A stretch of 17,304 nt of DNA. It comes from DASTSN01 sp035760665 (GTDB lineage Bacteria > Bacteroidota > Bacteroidia > Chitinophagales > Chitinophagaceae). The stretch is from positions 1 to 17,304 of the forward strand of contig DASTSN010000023.1 of the NCBI GenBank assembly GCA_035760665.1. Direction: 5' to 3'. A program made the position numbers and the translations under genes. The notes beneath the pieces are model-generated. The model saw nothing but the letters and a program-made list of their open reading frames with translations, searched no databases and was not told the DNA's origin. Of the stretch, positions 7,635-16,036 are shown piece after piece; the stretch's first letter is position 1, and each line of letters starts with the position of its first letter.

Positions 7635-10382
7635 ATGAAGGATTTCTCCTATATAACCAGTTCTTCCCCGGCATTTATTGAAAATCTGTACCAGGATTTT
7701 GTAAAAAATCCCGAAAGTGTGGAACCTGAATTCCGCAAGTTTTTTGAGGGGTTTGATTTTGCCATAACCAGCCATGCAGCTAATGGCAATGGTGCAGCTG
7801 AAAAAGCAGCCCCTGCAGAAAGCGGCATCGACTGGATGCGGGAAATCCGCGTCTACCGCCTGATTCTCGGCTATCGCAATAAAGGTCACCTGATTGCAAA
7901 AACCAATCCGATCCGCCCCCGCAGGGACAGGGGCGCTAACCTGGATCTTGGTTTTTTTGGGCTCAGCGAGGAGGATTTGGATACAACCTTTCATGCCGGC
8001 AATTTGGTAGGGCTCGGCACCACCACGCTCAGGAATATCATTGCGTTTTTGCAGCGTTGCTATGCCTCACATGTAGGCATTGAATTCAAGTACATCAGCG
8101 ATCAGAAACGGGTAGACTTTCTGACCACAGAGATGGAAAAGAATTTTATGCAGCCCCTGCCCCTGGAAAAGCGTAAACGTATTCTGGAAAAATTAAACCA
8201 GGGTGTGATTTTTGAAAAATTCCTGCATACGAAATATATCGGTCAAAAAAGATTTTCGCTGGAAGGCGGTGAAACCACGATTGCGGCCCTGGATGCGATT
8301 ATCAATACAGCCGCCGGTCACAATGTCCAGGAGGTTGTCATCGGTATGGCACACCGCGGCCGCCTGAATGTGCTGGCTAATATCATGGGCAAAACCTATG
8401 AGCAGATATTCAGTGAGTTTGAAGGGACTGCTAAAATGGACCAGACAATGGGCAGCGGCGATGTGAAATATCATTTAGGCTACGGGAGTGAAGTGACAAC
8501 AATCGATGATAAAACGATTCACCTGAAGCTGATGCCGAACCCCTCACACCTTGAAGCGGTGGATCCCGTAGTCGTTGGCTTCTCCCGTGCCAAGGCCGAT
8601 GTAATGTATAAGAGCGATTTTGATAAAATACTACCTATACTGATACATGGCGATGCTTCGCTTGCCGGCCAGGGCATCGTGTACGAAGTGTTGCAGATGA
8701 GTAAACTGGAGGGATACTATACCGGCGGCACCATGCATTTTGTAATTAATAACCAGATAGGCTTTACGACGGATTTTGACGAGGCCCGAAGCTCCGACTA
8801 CTGTACCTCGCTGGCAGCCGCTGTGCAGGCACCTGTGCTGCATGTAAACGGCGACGATCCTGAGGCCGTGGTGAAATGCGTGGAAATCGCCACCCGCTAC
8901 CGGGAAGAGTTTAATTCGGATGTCTTTATTGACATGGTGTGTTACCGTCGGCATGGCCACAACGAAGGCGATGATCCCAAATTTACCCAGCCACATTTGT
9001 ATGCGCTAATTGACAAGCATCCCAATCCGCGGGAAGTATATGTAAAATACCTGCTCGAGAACGGGGAAGCAGATGCGCAGGAACTGGCAAAGGAGATGGA
9101 AAAAAAATTCTGGGCTGACCTGCAGGAACGGCTTGATGAGGTAAAACAAAACCCCTTGCCCTATCATTACCAGCAGCCGGAGATCTGGTGGAAAAGCCTG
9201 CGCAAAGCAACGCTTGAGGACTTTGACCAGTCACCGGTCACCGCCATCAGCGAGGAACATTTTACCAGCATTTTTAATGCGTTAATGAAATGGCCGGCAG
9301 ATTTCAAGCCGCTTCGCAAGGTGGAAAAAATATTGCAGGATAAGATCAAATTGTTTGAAACAGAAAAAAAAGTGGATTGGGCAACCGCCGAATTAATGGC
9401 GTATGGCAGCTTGCTTTTAGACGGCAAGGATGTGCGGATGAGTGGCCAGGATGTGAAGCGGGGAACCTTTTCCCACCGGCACGCTGTATTGCGTGACGAA
9501 AATGATGATAAACCTTATAACCGCCTCAGCAATATCCCCGGGGCAACCGGTGCGTTCAGGATTTACAACTCGCTGCTGAGCGAATACGGTGTACTTGGTT
9601 TTGAATATGGCTATGCGTTAGCCAACCCTAATGCCCTGGTGTTGTGGGAAGCACAGTTTGGTGATTTTGCCAACGGCGCCCAATCGATGATTGACCAATT
9701 TATCGCGGCCGGCGAGCAGAAATGGAACCGGATGAATGGGATCGTGCTGCTGTTGCCTCACGGTTATGAAGGACAGGGCCCCGAACACAGCAGTGCACGT
9801 ATGGAACGTTTCCTGCAAATGTGTGCGGAACTCAACCTGGTGATTACAAATATTACAACGGCTGCTAATTTCTTCCATGCCCTGCGCCGCCAGTTAACCT
9901 GGCCGTTCAGGAAACCCCTGGTAAATTTTTCGCCTAAGGCCAACCTGCGGCACGCTGGCAGCTATTCAACCATGGATGCGTTTCTGTCTAACGGCTTCAA
10001 AGAAGTGATTGATGATTCTTTTGCAGGCGATCCGGGATCGGTGCAAAAAGTATTGTTTTGCAGCGGTAAAATTTATTTTGACCTGGCAGAAAAACAGCAA
10101 AAAGACGGCAGGAAGGATGTTGCCATCATTCGGCTGGAGCAGTTATACCCGTTGCCATTCCGCCAGTTAGAAGCCTTGTATAACAAGTACGGCAAGGCTA
10201 CCTGGTTTTGGGTACAGGAAGAACCCCTGAACATGGGTGCGGCTGCTTTCTTGCAAATGAACCTGAAAACGATTAATTACGGGGTTATCAGCCGTCAGCC
10301 ATCTGCGGCTACTGCCACTGGTTATGCCAAAGTGCATGCCCAGGAACAGGCAGAAATTATCGAAACCGCATTTTCAATTTAA
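7635..10382 (+). CDS. sucA: 2-oxoglutarate dehydrogenase E1 component
   Basis: This 915-residue thiamine-diphosphate enzyme decarboxylates 2-oxoglutarate and transfers the succinyl group to the lipoyl arm of E2, in the TCA cycle. The N-terminal segment MKDFSYITSSSPAFIENLYQ is the E2-contacting region typical of E1o and of the Bacteroidota style. The first catalytic domain carries GMAHRGRLNVL and the TPP/metal motif HGDASLAGQG (G339, D340), running to INNQIGFTT (N372/N373), then RRHGHNEGDDP. The second (transketolase pyrimidine-type) domain includes RGTFSHRHAVL, VLWEAQFGDFANGAQ and LPHGYEGQGPEHSSARMERF. The C-terminal domain contains VAIIRLEQLYPLPF. The length is close to E. coli SucA (933). 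sucB follows after 123 nt, and both lie before one terminator, so they probably form an operon. I see no frameshift or missing catalytic motif. Confidence 0.97.
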   Translation: MKDFSYITSSSPAFIENLYQDFVKNPESVEPEFRKFFEGFDFAITSHAANGNGAAEKAAPAESGIDWMREIRVYRLILGYRNKGHLIAKTNPIRPRRDRGANLDLGFFGLSEEDLDTTFHAGNLVGLGTTTLRNIIAFLQRCYASHVGIEFKYISDQKRVDFLTTEMEKNFMQPLPLEKRKRILEKLNQGVIFEKFLHTKYIGQKRFSLEGGETTIAALDAIINTAAGHNVQEVVIGMAHRGRLNVLANIMGKTYEQIFSEFEGTAKMDQTMGSGDVKYHLGYGSEVTTIDDKTIHLKLMPNPSHLEAVDPVVVGFSRAKADVMYKSDFDKILPILIHGDASLAGQGIVYEVLQMSKLEGYYTGGTMHFVINNQIGFTTDFDEARSSDYCTSLAAAVQAPVLHVNGDDPEAVVKCVEIATRYREEFNSDVFIDMVCYRRHGHNEGDDPKFTQPHLYALIDKHPNPREVYVKYLLENGEADAQELAKEMEKKFWADLQERLDEVKQNPLPYHYQQPEIWWKSLRKATLEDFDQSPVTAISEEHFTSIFNALMKWPADFKPLRKVEKILQDKIKLFETEKKVDWATAELMAYGSLLLDGKDVRMSGQDVKRGTFSHRHAVLRDENDDKPYNRLSNIPGATGAFRIYNSLLSEYGVLGFEYGYALANPNALVLWEAQFGDFANGAQSMIDQFIAAGEQKWNRMNGIVLLLPHGYEGQGPEHSSARMERFLQMCAELNLVITNITTAANFFHALRRQLTWPFRKPLVNFSPKANLRHAGSYSTMDAFLSNGFKEVIDDSFAGDPGSVQKVLFCSGKIYFDLAEKQQKDGRKDVAIIRLEQLYPLPFRQLEALYNKYGKATWFWVQEEPLNMGAAAFLQMNLKTINYGVISRQPSAATATGYAKVHAQEQAEIIETAFSI

Positions 10383-10423
10383 TGCTGCGTTCCGGCCCAC
10401 CAGCAGGAGGTAATCGTAATTAA

Positions 10424-10495
10424 ATGGGGGAAATGATTTTATTTTGCAAAACAGATTTCAAAAACAATAATTTATTCTCCCTCGGGAGGAAGTAA
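10424..10495 (+). CDS. Possible 23-codon upstream ORF before sucB
   Basis: An ATG at 10424 opens a 23-codon frame ending TAA at 10493-10495, 10 nt before the sucB ATG. Its peptide begins MGEMILFCKTDFKNNN. An AGGAGG (10405-10410) lies 13 nt upstream, somewhat far for a Shine-Dalgarno site and in a phylum that seldom depends on one. Its last codons run through the hairpin at 10475-10490, so translation would open that structure. It resembles no leader peptide known to me and may be a chance frame. Confidence 0.2.
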   Translation: MGEMILFCKTDFKNNNLFSLGRK

Positions 10496-10501
10496 AGGGG
10501 G
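10475..10501 (+). promoter_or_regulatory. Leader hairpin and purine-rich ribosome-binding region of sucB
   Basis: TTCTCC (10475-10480) can pair with GGAGGA (10485-10490) around a CTCG tetraloop, giving 6 bp with one G-U wobble. The 3' arm contains a GGAGG that would otherwise resemble a Shine-Dalgarno site, 16 nt before the ATG. A second G-rich run, AAAGGGGG, lies just 4 nt before the start. The folding could modulate sucB translation; this is inference. Confidence 0.3.
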
Positions 10502-10505
10502 CCTT

Positions 10506-11756
10506 ATGATTGATATAAAAGTTCCGGCAGTAGGTGAGTCGATAAGCGAAGTGACCCTGCTGAAGTGGACAAAAAAAGACGGGGATTATGTAGAACGGGA
10601 TGAAGTCATTGCTGAACTGGAAAGCGAAAAAGCAACCTTTGAAGTCAATGCAGAACAGGCGGGTGTTTTAAAGATTTCTGCACAGGAAGGCGACACGTTA
10701 AAAATTGGTGACGTGCTTGCCAGTATTGATGATAAAGCGCCCAAGCCGGCAACGGCTGCCAGCAAGCCTACCGACGTTTCCGGCAATGGTCAGGCTACGG
10801 AAGCGCCAAAGAAAGAGGTGAAAGCAAAAGCGGAAACCCCGGCACCGGTCACTGCAGTGTCTAACGACATAAAAGCCTCGCCCGTTGCAGCCGCTATTAT
10901 TGCCGATAAAAAAGTTGATCCCAGGCATCTTGTTCCCTCGGGCTATCAGGGCAAGATTTTAAAAGATGATGTGCTGGCAGCATTATCAACCCCCGGCCGA
11001 AAGGCATTTGAAGGTGCTGAACTTTTCAGCCGGAATGTGCGGGTAGAAAAAATGAGCAACCTGCGGAAAACGATCAGCCGCCGGCTGGTGGAGGCCAAAA
11101 ATACGACGGCCATGCTCACAACTTTTAATGAAGTGGACATGAGCCGGATCATGGAAATCCGCAGTAAATACAAGGATAAATTCAAAGAAATACATGGTGT
11201 GGGCCTTGGTTTCATGAGCTTTTTTTCCAAAGCCTGTGCCATTGCACTGGCAGAATGGCCTTCTGTGAATGCCTATATCGATGGCGACCAGCTTGTGTAC
11301 CACGATTATGCCGATATCAGCATTGCTGTAAGCACCCCCCGCGGATTAACAGTGCCGGTTATACGAAATGTGGAAAGTCTTGGTATGGCTGATATTGAAA
11401 AGAAAGTGATTGAACTGGCCACCAAAGCAAGGGATAATAAATTAACCATGGACGAATTGCAGGGTGGTACGTTTACGATCACCAACGGGGGCGTCTTTGG
11501 ATCATTAATGAGTACGCCCATCATCAATATTCCCCAGAGCGCCATACTGGGCATGCACAAAATACAGGAGCGGCCCATGGCGGTAAACGGGCAGGTGGTG
11601 ATTAAACCCATGATGTACCTGGCATTGAGTTATGACCACCGGATTATTGACGGACGGGAATCTGTGAGCTTTCTCGTGAGGGTAAAGGAATTGCTGGAAA
11701 ACCCTGAGCAACTCCTGATCGGCAAGGACCCGGTAAAAACCTTATTAGAAGTATAA
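10506..11756 (+). CDS. sucB: 2-oxoglutarate dehydrogenase E2 component (dihydrolipoyl succinyltransferase)
   Basis: This 416-residue core enzyme of the 2-oxoglutarate dehydrogenase complex takes the succinyl group from E1 on a lipoyl arm and passes it to CoA. The domains in order are a lipoyl domain (1 to about 76) with attachment lysine K42 in ELESEKATFE, an Ala/Pro/Lys-rich flexible linker (about 78-120), a peripheral-subunit-binding domain (about 124-160, SPVAAAIIADKKVDPRHLVP), and the acyltransferase domain (about 180-416). The last carries catalytic H378 and D382 in SYDHRIIDGRE. There is a single lipoyl domain, as usual for E2o. Context with sucA supports succinyltransferase rather than acetyl- or branched-chain specificity. 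The E3 subunit (lpd) is not in the window. The start is well supported by MIDIKVPAVGESI, the standard lipoyl-domain beginning. Confidence 0.96.
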   Translation: MIDIKVPAVGESISEVTLLKWTKKDGDYVERDEVIAELESEKATFEVNAEQAGVLKISAQEGDTLKIGDVLASIDDKAPKPATAASKPTDVSGNGQATEAPKKEVKAKAETPAPVTAVSNDIKASPVAAAIIADKKVDPRHLVPSGYQGKILKDDVLAALSTPGRKAFEGAELFSRNVRVEKMSNLRKTISRRLVEAKNTTAMLTTFNEVDMSRIMEIRSKYKDKFKEIHGVGLGFMSFFSKACAIALAEWPSVNAYIDGDQLVYHDYADISIAVSTPRGLTVPVIRNVESLGMADIEKKVIELATKARDNKLTMDELQGGTFTITNGGVFGSLMSTPIINIPQSAILGMHKIQERPMAVNGQVVIKPMMYLALSYDHRIIDGRESVSFLVRVKELLENPEQLLIGKDPVKTLLEV

Positions 11757-11786
11757 CCCTACCGGTTAACGAAATTCTTTTAGCAG

Positions 11787-11819
11787 GGCACGGTTGCTGA
11801 TCAGCCGTGCCATTTTTTT
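11787..11819 (+). terminator. Intrinsic terminator of the sucA-sucB unit
   Basis: GGCACGGTTG (11787-11796) pairs with CAGCCGTGCC (11802-11811) as a 10-bp stem with one G-U wobble and a 5-nt loop. An A and seven T's follow. It lies about 30 nt after the sucB stop and separates the operon from the methyltransferase gene. Confidence 0.93.
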
Positions 11820-11830
11820 AACCCTGTTTG

Positions 11831-13006
11831 ATGAAGCGGTATTACTCATATCTCCATACGGCGAAGGTGATCTTAAACCGGTATACAGGTGAAATGCCGC
11901 TGGCTTCTTTTTTAAAACTATTTTTTGCGGAGAACAGGAAGTACGGTTCCCGTGACCGACGAATGATTTCGGAGCTCTGTTATTGTTATTTCCGGCTGGG
12001 AAAAGCCTGCCCGAAACTTCCTGTTGAAGACAGGATTGTCGCGTCCTTGTTTCTTTGTTCGCCAGCGCCCAATGAGTTACTGGGGCATTTGCATGCAGCC
12101 TGGAATGATCAAGCGGGGCTGGCCCCGGAGGAAAAATTTGCACTGCTTGATACAGGCTGTTCAATAAGTCAGGTATTCCCGTTCCGCGAGTCGTTAAGTG
12201 AAGGTATAGATGCAGACGCATTTTCAGCTTCTTTTTTTACACAGCCAGACCTGTTCTTGCGCATAAGACCGGGGTATATAAAACAGGTGAAAGAGAAGTT
12301 GCAGGCTGCCGGTTTGCAGTTTCGTGTTCTTGCTGATGATGCAATTGCTCTGCCAAACAGCTCGAAGGCGGAGTCTGTCCTGCTATTGAATGCAGAAGCG
12401 GTTGTGCAGGATTACAGCTCACAGCAAATCGGGGGTTTGTTCCAGCAGCTATCCTTTGCCGGCAGATCCAGGCACGTAAAGGTATGGGACTGTTGTGCAG
12501 CCAGCGGCGGTAAATCCATCCTGGCTCATGACCGGCTGCAGGATCTTGACCTGACGGTTTCGGATATACGCGAATCCGTCTTGGCGAACCTGAAAAAGCG
12601 GTTTGCTGCAGCCGGAATCGGTCACTACCATTCTTTCGCGGCTGATCTGTCTGCCGGGGGCAGGGTACCCGTCGCAACGCCCTTTGACCTGATTATAGCG
12701 GATGTCCCTTGCAGCGGGTCAGGCACATGGGGCCGTACACCGGAACAGTTGTATTATTTTAAGCCAGAGAGTATTCCCCGCTTCTCAGGGCTACAGAAAA
12801 AAATTGTCAGCCACACGATTGCTTACCTGCGGCCGGGCGGCTACCTGCTTTACAGTACCTGTTCGGTCTTTCAGCAGGAAAATGAAGCGGTGGTTGATTT
12901 CATGCAGCAGGCTTTTTCGCTGCGGCTCCTGGTTCGCCAATTGATTCCGGGGTACACGCAACGAGCGGATACTATGTTTGCCGCTTTATTACAAAAGCCA
13001 TCATAA
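11831..13006 (+). CDS. RsmB/NOP-family RNA (cytosine-C5) methyltransferase
   Basis: A 391-residue SAM-dependent RNA methyltransferase of the Fmu/Sun/NOP2 group. The N-terminal helical part (1 to about 125) contains KYGSRDRRMISELCYCYFRL and corresponds to the NusB-like RNA-binding region. The Rossmann domain has VQDYSSQQIG (192-201), SAM loop DCCAASGGK (220-228; Ser replaces the usual Pro of CAAPGGK), VSDIRES (acidic D245), motif IV DVPCSGSG (C294) and motif VI YSTCS (C344). In RsmB-type enzymes the motif VI cysteine is the nucleophile and the motif IV cysteine helps release. The target is probably 16S rRNA, but a tRNA or 23S target cannot be excluded. I use the ATG at 11831 rather than the adjacent upstream TTG. 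The stop codon overlaps that of the convergent protease gene by 6 nt of coding sequence. Confidence 0.9.
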   Translation: MKRYYSYLHTAKVILNRYTGEMPLASFLKLFFAENRKYGSRDRRMISELCYCYFRLGKACPKLPVEDRIVASLFLCSPAPNELLGHLHAAWNDQAGLAPEEKFALLDTGCSISQVFPFRESLSEGIDADAFSASFFTQPDLFLRIRPGYIKQVKEKLQAAGLQFRVLADDAIALPNSSKAESVLLLNAEAVVQDYSSQQIGGLFQQLSFAGRSRHVKVWDCCAASGGKSILAHDRLQDLDLTVSDIRESVLANLKKRFAAAGIGHYHSFAADLSAGGRVPVATPFDLIIADVPCSGSGTWGRTPEQLYYFKPESIPRFSGLQKKIVSHTIAYLRPGGYLLYSTCSVFQQENEAVVDFMQQAFSLRLLVRQLIPGYTQRADTMFAALLQKPS

Positions 13007-14998
13007 ACGGAGCAGCCTTGCCGTGCCAATCTTTTGGCGGGCATCGTCTGCCACCAGGATATAAGCACCTTTGGCGAGATGCCTAAGGTGTAAATAAAAT
13101 ACTGCTTTGCCAGCGCTTTTGGAGGCCTGGTATTCTCCCACCTGTACGCCATTCATATTATATAAACGCAAGCGAAGTGCGGGAATGGCTTCATTCGTTT
13201 CTATTGTGACGGTAAGCTGGTCTTGGAAGGGGTTCGGCGACACGGTTACATGATTCTCTACCAGGGGGGGCGTTTGCGCACAGGCATGGGCGATAGTCAT
13301 ACTTGTCGTGTCGAGAAAAACTGCTGTATATGTAGTGGCGCTGGTGTCAATGACCTGGCGTATCCGGAATGCAAGCGTTTCGGCGCCGGTATTGTTGAGA
13401 GCATAGTTAAACTGGTAACTATGGGCGGCTAAAACGCTGCCATCAACCGGATTGATGTCAGCGATTTTGCGAAACGAAGTATCACCGGCTGTCTTCAGTT
13501 CAATTTCATATTTCATTGCACCTATATCCTTACTCGTCCAGTTGAGTGTAACGGTGCAGTTTTGCAGGCTGGCAGAGGAGTTGGCGTAGTCAGTCAACAA
13601 AGTGGCGAATGCTTTTTTCATGTCTGGTATGCCATAGCCAACCCGGTTGTTGGGCGTTGTTGAACTGCTACCTGCCTGGCGGATGGCAGTCATGATTTTT
13701 ACATTGCTAAATTCCGGAAACGCCTGCCAGAGGCAGGTGCCCAGTCCTGCCATTTTGGGACAGGCATAGGATGTGCCCGAGCCAAAGCCAACCGTGTTCC
13801 CTGCTGTGGCAATGACCACTCCCACACCCGGGGCCGCTATATCGGGTTTTACCCGTCCATCGGCAGAGGGTCCATAGCTGGAAAAACTGCCGGGATTACC
13901 ATTGATGTCAACAGCCCCGACAGCCAGAATGCTGTCTGCATCGGCGGGGGTAAGAATATAATGCCAGGCATCACTGCCCGAATTGCCGGCTGCAATAAAT
14001 AACAGCATGCCTTTTCTTGCCGCCAGGGCAGCACCTTTTGCCGCAATGGTGGTTTTGCCATCCAAATCTGCATAGCTGTGGTTCAGCGTGGCGTTGTCGA
14101 AGGTACTGTAGCCCAGCGAAGAGGAAATAATATCCGCTCCGGAGCTGTCAGCTCTTTCTGCGGCACAAACCCAGTTGTGCTCTTCTACCGGGTATTCAGA
14201 ACTCACGTCTTCTGTCCTGTATAAATAAAAGGTTGCTTTGGGGGATGTGCCGATAAACTGACCGGGAATGTTGGCGGCCATCGTGGAAAGACAGGACATA
14301 CCATGGCTATTATCTTCGGCTACACTGGGCTCATTTTTTACAAAATCCCATGTCGCCAATATTTGGCCGTTAGTATTGGCGCTGTCGAAGGCGGCCAGGC
14401 TGTTGTAATGGTAATAGCCTGCATCGAGCAACGCTACCTGCATGGTTTCTCCATGCAGGCCGAGGTTATGTAAAAACTCCCCATTCAGCAGGTGTATTTC
14501 GTTGAAAGCGGCCGTTCCGTAATCGTAATAATCGCCTGCGATGGTTTCTGTTTTGAGTTCTTGTGGTGCCGGTAGCAGTTCCTGTTCCAGTTGGAATTTA
14601 CCCGGGTTGCCCCCGCGCCCCTGCGGCAGCGTGCGAGCTGCGATAGGCGACACCGCTTGCACAAACGGCAACGCGTTAATAGTTGTGAGGGCGGCGGCAT
14701 CTGTTGTTTGTATGGAAACCTGGTTCAGCCATTTTGAAACGTTTAGTATGGTCACATTGGGTACCGCCGCCAGCTGGGCCAGGTAAACAGGTGTTACCGG
14801 CAAATCCGTGCTGTCAAGCTGAATATTGTATTTGGCTCTTCTGTCAATTGCCCGCTGGGATAAATAGGCTGACGGATTCGAAAGCGTATAGGGGCTGTTC
14901 GCTTTGTCTTTGAATTTCACCAGGTAACGGGTCATCTGCGCCTGTGCCGGGCAGCGAAAGATACTACAGGCTGTGAGCAGGAGAACAATCAATCTCAT
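13001..14998 (-). CDS. Subtilisin-like S8 serine protease secreted by the type IX system
   Basis: This 665-residue secreted protease starts with signal peptide MRLIVLLLTACSIFRCPAQA. A propeptide-like segment follows (about 22-115), including SAYLSQRAIDRRAKY and DLPVTPVYL. The S8 catalytic domain has D192 (ALLDAGY), H232 (NSHGMSCLSTMA), oxyanion N339 (AAGNSGSD) and nucleophile S410 (GTSYACPKMAG), so the full triad is present. The last 80 residues (586-665), starting VSPNPFQDQL and containing LYNMNGVQVG, are a type A T9SS C-terminal sorting domain (Por_Secre_tail type). It is therefore exported across the outer membrane and probably anchored or released there. The ATG at 14998 is preferred to a GTG at 15019, because a perfect -7 promoter element covers that GTG. 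A lipoprotein gene lies 48 nt upstream on the same strand. Confidence 0.93.
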   Translation of the reverse strand: MRLIVLLLTACSIFRCPAQAQMTRYLVKFKDKANSPYTLSNPSAYLSQRAIDRRAKYNIQLDSTDLPVTPVYLAQLAAVPNVTILNVSKWLNQVSIQTTDAAALTTINALPFVQAVSPIAARTLPQGRGGNPGKFQLEQELLPAPQELKTETIAGDYYDYGTAAFNEIHLLNGEFLHNLGLHGETMQVALLDAGYYHYNSLAAFDSANTNGQILATWDFVKNEPSVAEDNSHGMSCLSTMAANIPGQFIGTSPKATFYLYRTEDVSSEYPVEEHNWVCAAERADSSGADIISSSLGYSTFDNATLNHSYADLDGKTTIAAKGAALAARKGMLLFIAAGNSGSDAWHYILTPADADSILAVGAVDINGNPGSFSSYGPSADGRVKPDIAAPGVGVVIATAGNTVGFGSGTSYACPKMAGLGTCLWQAFPEFSNVKIMTAIRQAGSSSTTPNNRVGYGIPDMKKAFATLLTDYANSSASLQNCTVTLNWTSKDIGAMKYEIELKTAGDTSFRKIADINPVDGSVLAAHSYQFNYALNNTGAETLAFRIRQVIDTSATTYTAVFLDTTSMTIAHACAQTPPLVENHVTVSPNPFQDQLTVTIETNEAIPALRLRLYNMNGVQVGEYQASKSAGKAVFYLHLRHLAKGAYILVADDARQKIGTARLLRL

Positions 14999-15018
14999 CG
15001 GGCGCCATTTTAGCAACA

Positions 15019-15026
15019 CAAATGTA
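15019..15026 (-). promoter_or_regulatory. Promoter -7 element of the S8 protease gene
   Basis: On the minus strand this reads TACATTTG, a perfect TAnnTTTG match ending 20 nt before the ATG at 14998. It lies in the 48-nt gap after the lipoprotein stop codon, so the protease may be transcribed independently of that gene. No clear TTG -33 box is visible. Confidence 0.6.
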
Positions 15027-15046
15027 ACCGCTGTTGGTTTTTGTGT

Positions 15047-15835
15047 TTAATTATGATCAATCATCCAAAGTTTTATTCCAAAACCGACCTTGTAGGGGTC
15101 GTAGGTTACATTCGGGGGATTACCGGTCGGGTTTGGCTGTTGTTCCCATAAAATAAATTCCCGGTAAACAAGACCGATGTTTTTCGCATATTTTTCGATG
15201 GAATAACTGCGGGCTGCATACGAACCGGGATCAATGACCGGAACGTTGTATGATTCATCGTCTTCCTGTACGGTGAGCACATCATTATAGGTCTGGTCTT
15301 CGATGGTTTCGGTGGGGGCAATGCCGCCGGCGTAGGTAAAGTCCCAGTCGCCCATGGCATCATCGTTACTGAACGAGTAGAGATCGCCATAGGGGTTATC
15401 GGGAAAATATTTATTGCCTTTCCAGCTGAATCCATCGGTGATGGGTAAGTGCAGTTTTATGAAGCGCAGGTTGTCTTCTGTTACTTCTACCTGTTTGTCG
15501 AGTGCTGTAATAAACAGCGTCTGGTCCGGCGTCCAGGGCTGTGTGCCGGCCGAGTCGCTGATATAGCGGTACACCCGGTAGCCGGGGCGTCCCAGGTTAT
15601 CGGTTACCTGGGCATTAATTTCATACTTCACCTGGTATTTGTGTGTTTCTTCTATTTTTCCAAAATTGGCAAACACGGTGGAGTCGAGCCGGTAGGTAAT
15701 GTATTTGCCCACTTCCAGCGGCAGGTAATTTTCCAATGGTTCGGTGACAAAGGTTTCGGTTGTTTTTTTACAGGAAACAACCAGGAGCGCCGCCAGTGCC
15801 AGCAGGCCTGTGCGGATGTGTGCAGATGTTCTCAT
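15047..15835 (-). CDS. Lipoprotein of unknown function
   Basis: I do not recognise this 262-residue protein. Starting at the ATG at 15835, it has a textbook lipoprotein signal, MRTSAHIRTGLLALAALLVV followed by SC, with C22 in a VVSC lipobox. The mature protein begins CKKTTETF, without the acidic cluster of known Bacteroidota surface-export signals. The remainder is rich in Tyr, Asp, Thr and Asn, has short alternating hydrophobic stretches and no membrane segment, and is probably beta-rich. Early mature motifs are YLPLEVGKYITYRLDSTVF and YQVKYEINAQV. The pattern LPLEVGNYWTY-like is familiar from hypothetical Bacteroidota envelope proteins, but gives no function. The longer start at 15856 would add 7 residues before the signal peptide and is less likely. 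It is followed by the S8 protease on the same strand. Confidence 0.8.
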   Translation of the reverse strand: MRTSAHIRTGLLALAALLVVSCKKTTETFVTEPLENYLPLEVGKYITYRLDSTVFANFGKIEETHKYQVKYEINAQVTDNLGRPGYRVYRYISDSAGTQPWTPDQTLFITALDKQVEVTEDNLRFIKLHLPITDGFSWKGNKYFPDNPYGDLYSFSNDDAMGDWDFTYAGGIAPTETIEDQTYNDVLTVQEDDESYNVPVIDPGSYAARSYSIEKYAKNIGLVYREFILWEQQPNPTGNPPNVTYDPYKVGFGIKLWMIDHN

Positions 15836-15891
15836 ACGCTTTGGTGATCTGTTCACGGATACAAATTGGTTACTTGTAAAGACTGATTTTT

Positions 15892-15899
15892 CAAAGGTC
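15892..15899 (-). promoter_or_regulatory. Possible promoter -7 element of the lipoprotein gene
   Basis: The minus strand reads GACCTTTG, one mismatch from TAnnTTTG and with the same first-base change as the proposed sucA element. It lies between the mnmA terminator and the lipoprotein start, predicting a leader of about 50 nt. No -33 box is obvious. Confidence 0.35.
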
Positions 15900-15915
15900 C
15901 GGCTGCTTTTTTGAT

Positions 15916-15950
15916 AAAAAAAGCGGGAGTCCGCAAGGGGAGTCCCGCTT
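15916..15950 (-). terminator. Intrinsic terminator of mnmA
   Basis: AAGCGGGA (15921-15928) and TCCCGCTT (15943-15950) form an 8-bp stem, extended after one mismatch by three more pairs. On the minus strand it is followed by a run of seven T's. It lies about 85 nt past the mnmA stop. Confidence 0.9.
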
Positions 15951-16036
15951 ATAAACGTTTTAAAACATGCTTTATTGCCTGAAAATCACACGAAAAACGG
16001 CTTTTGCCCATGGCTGTGTGGTTTTTTGTTTTTTGC

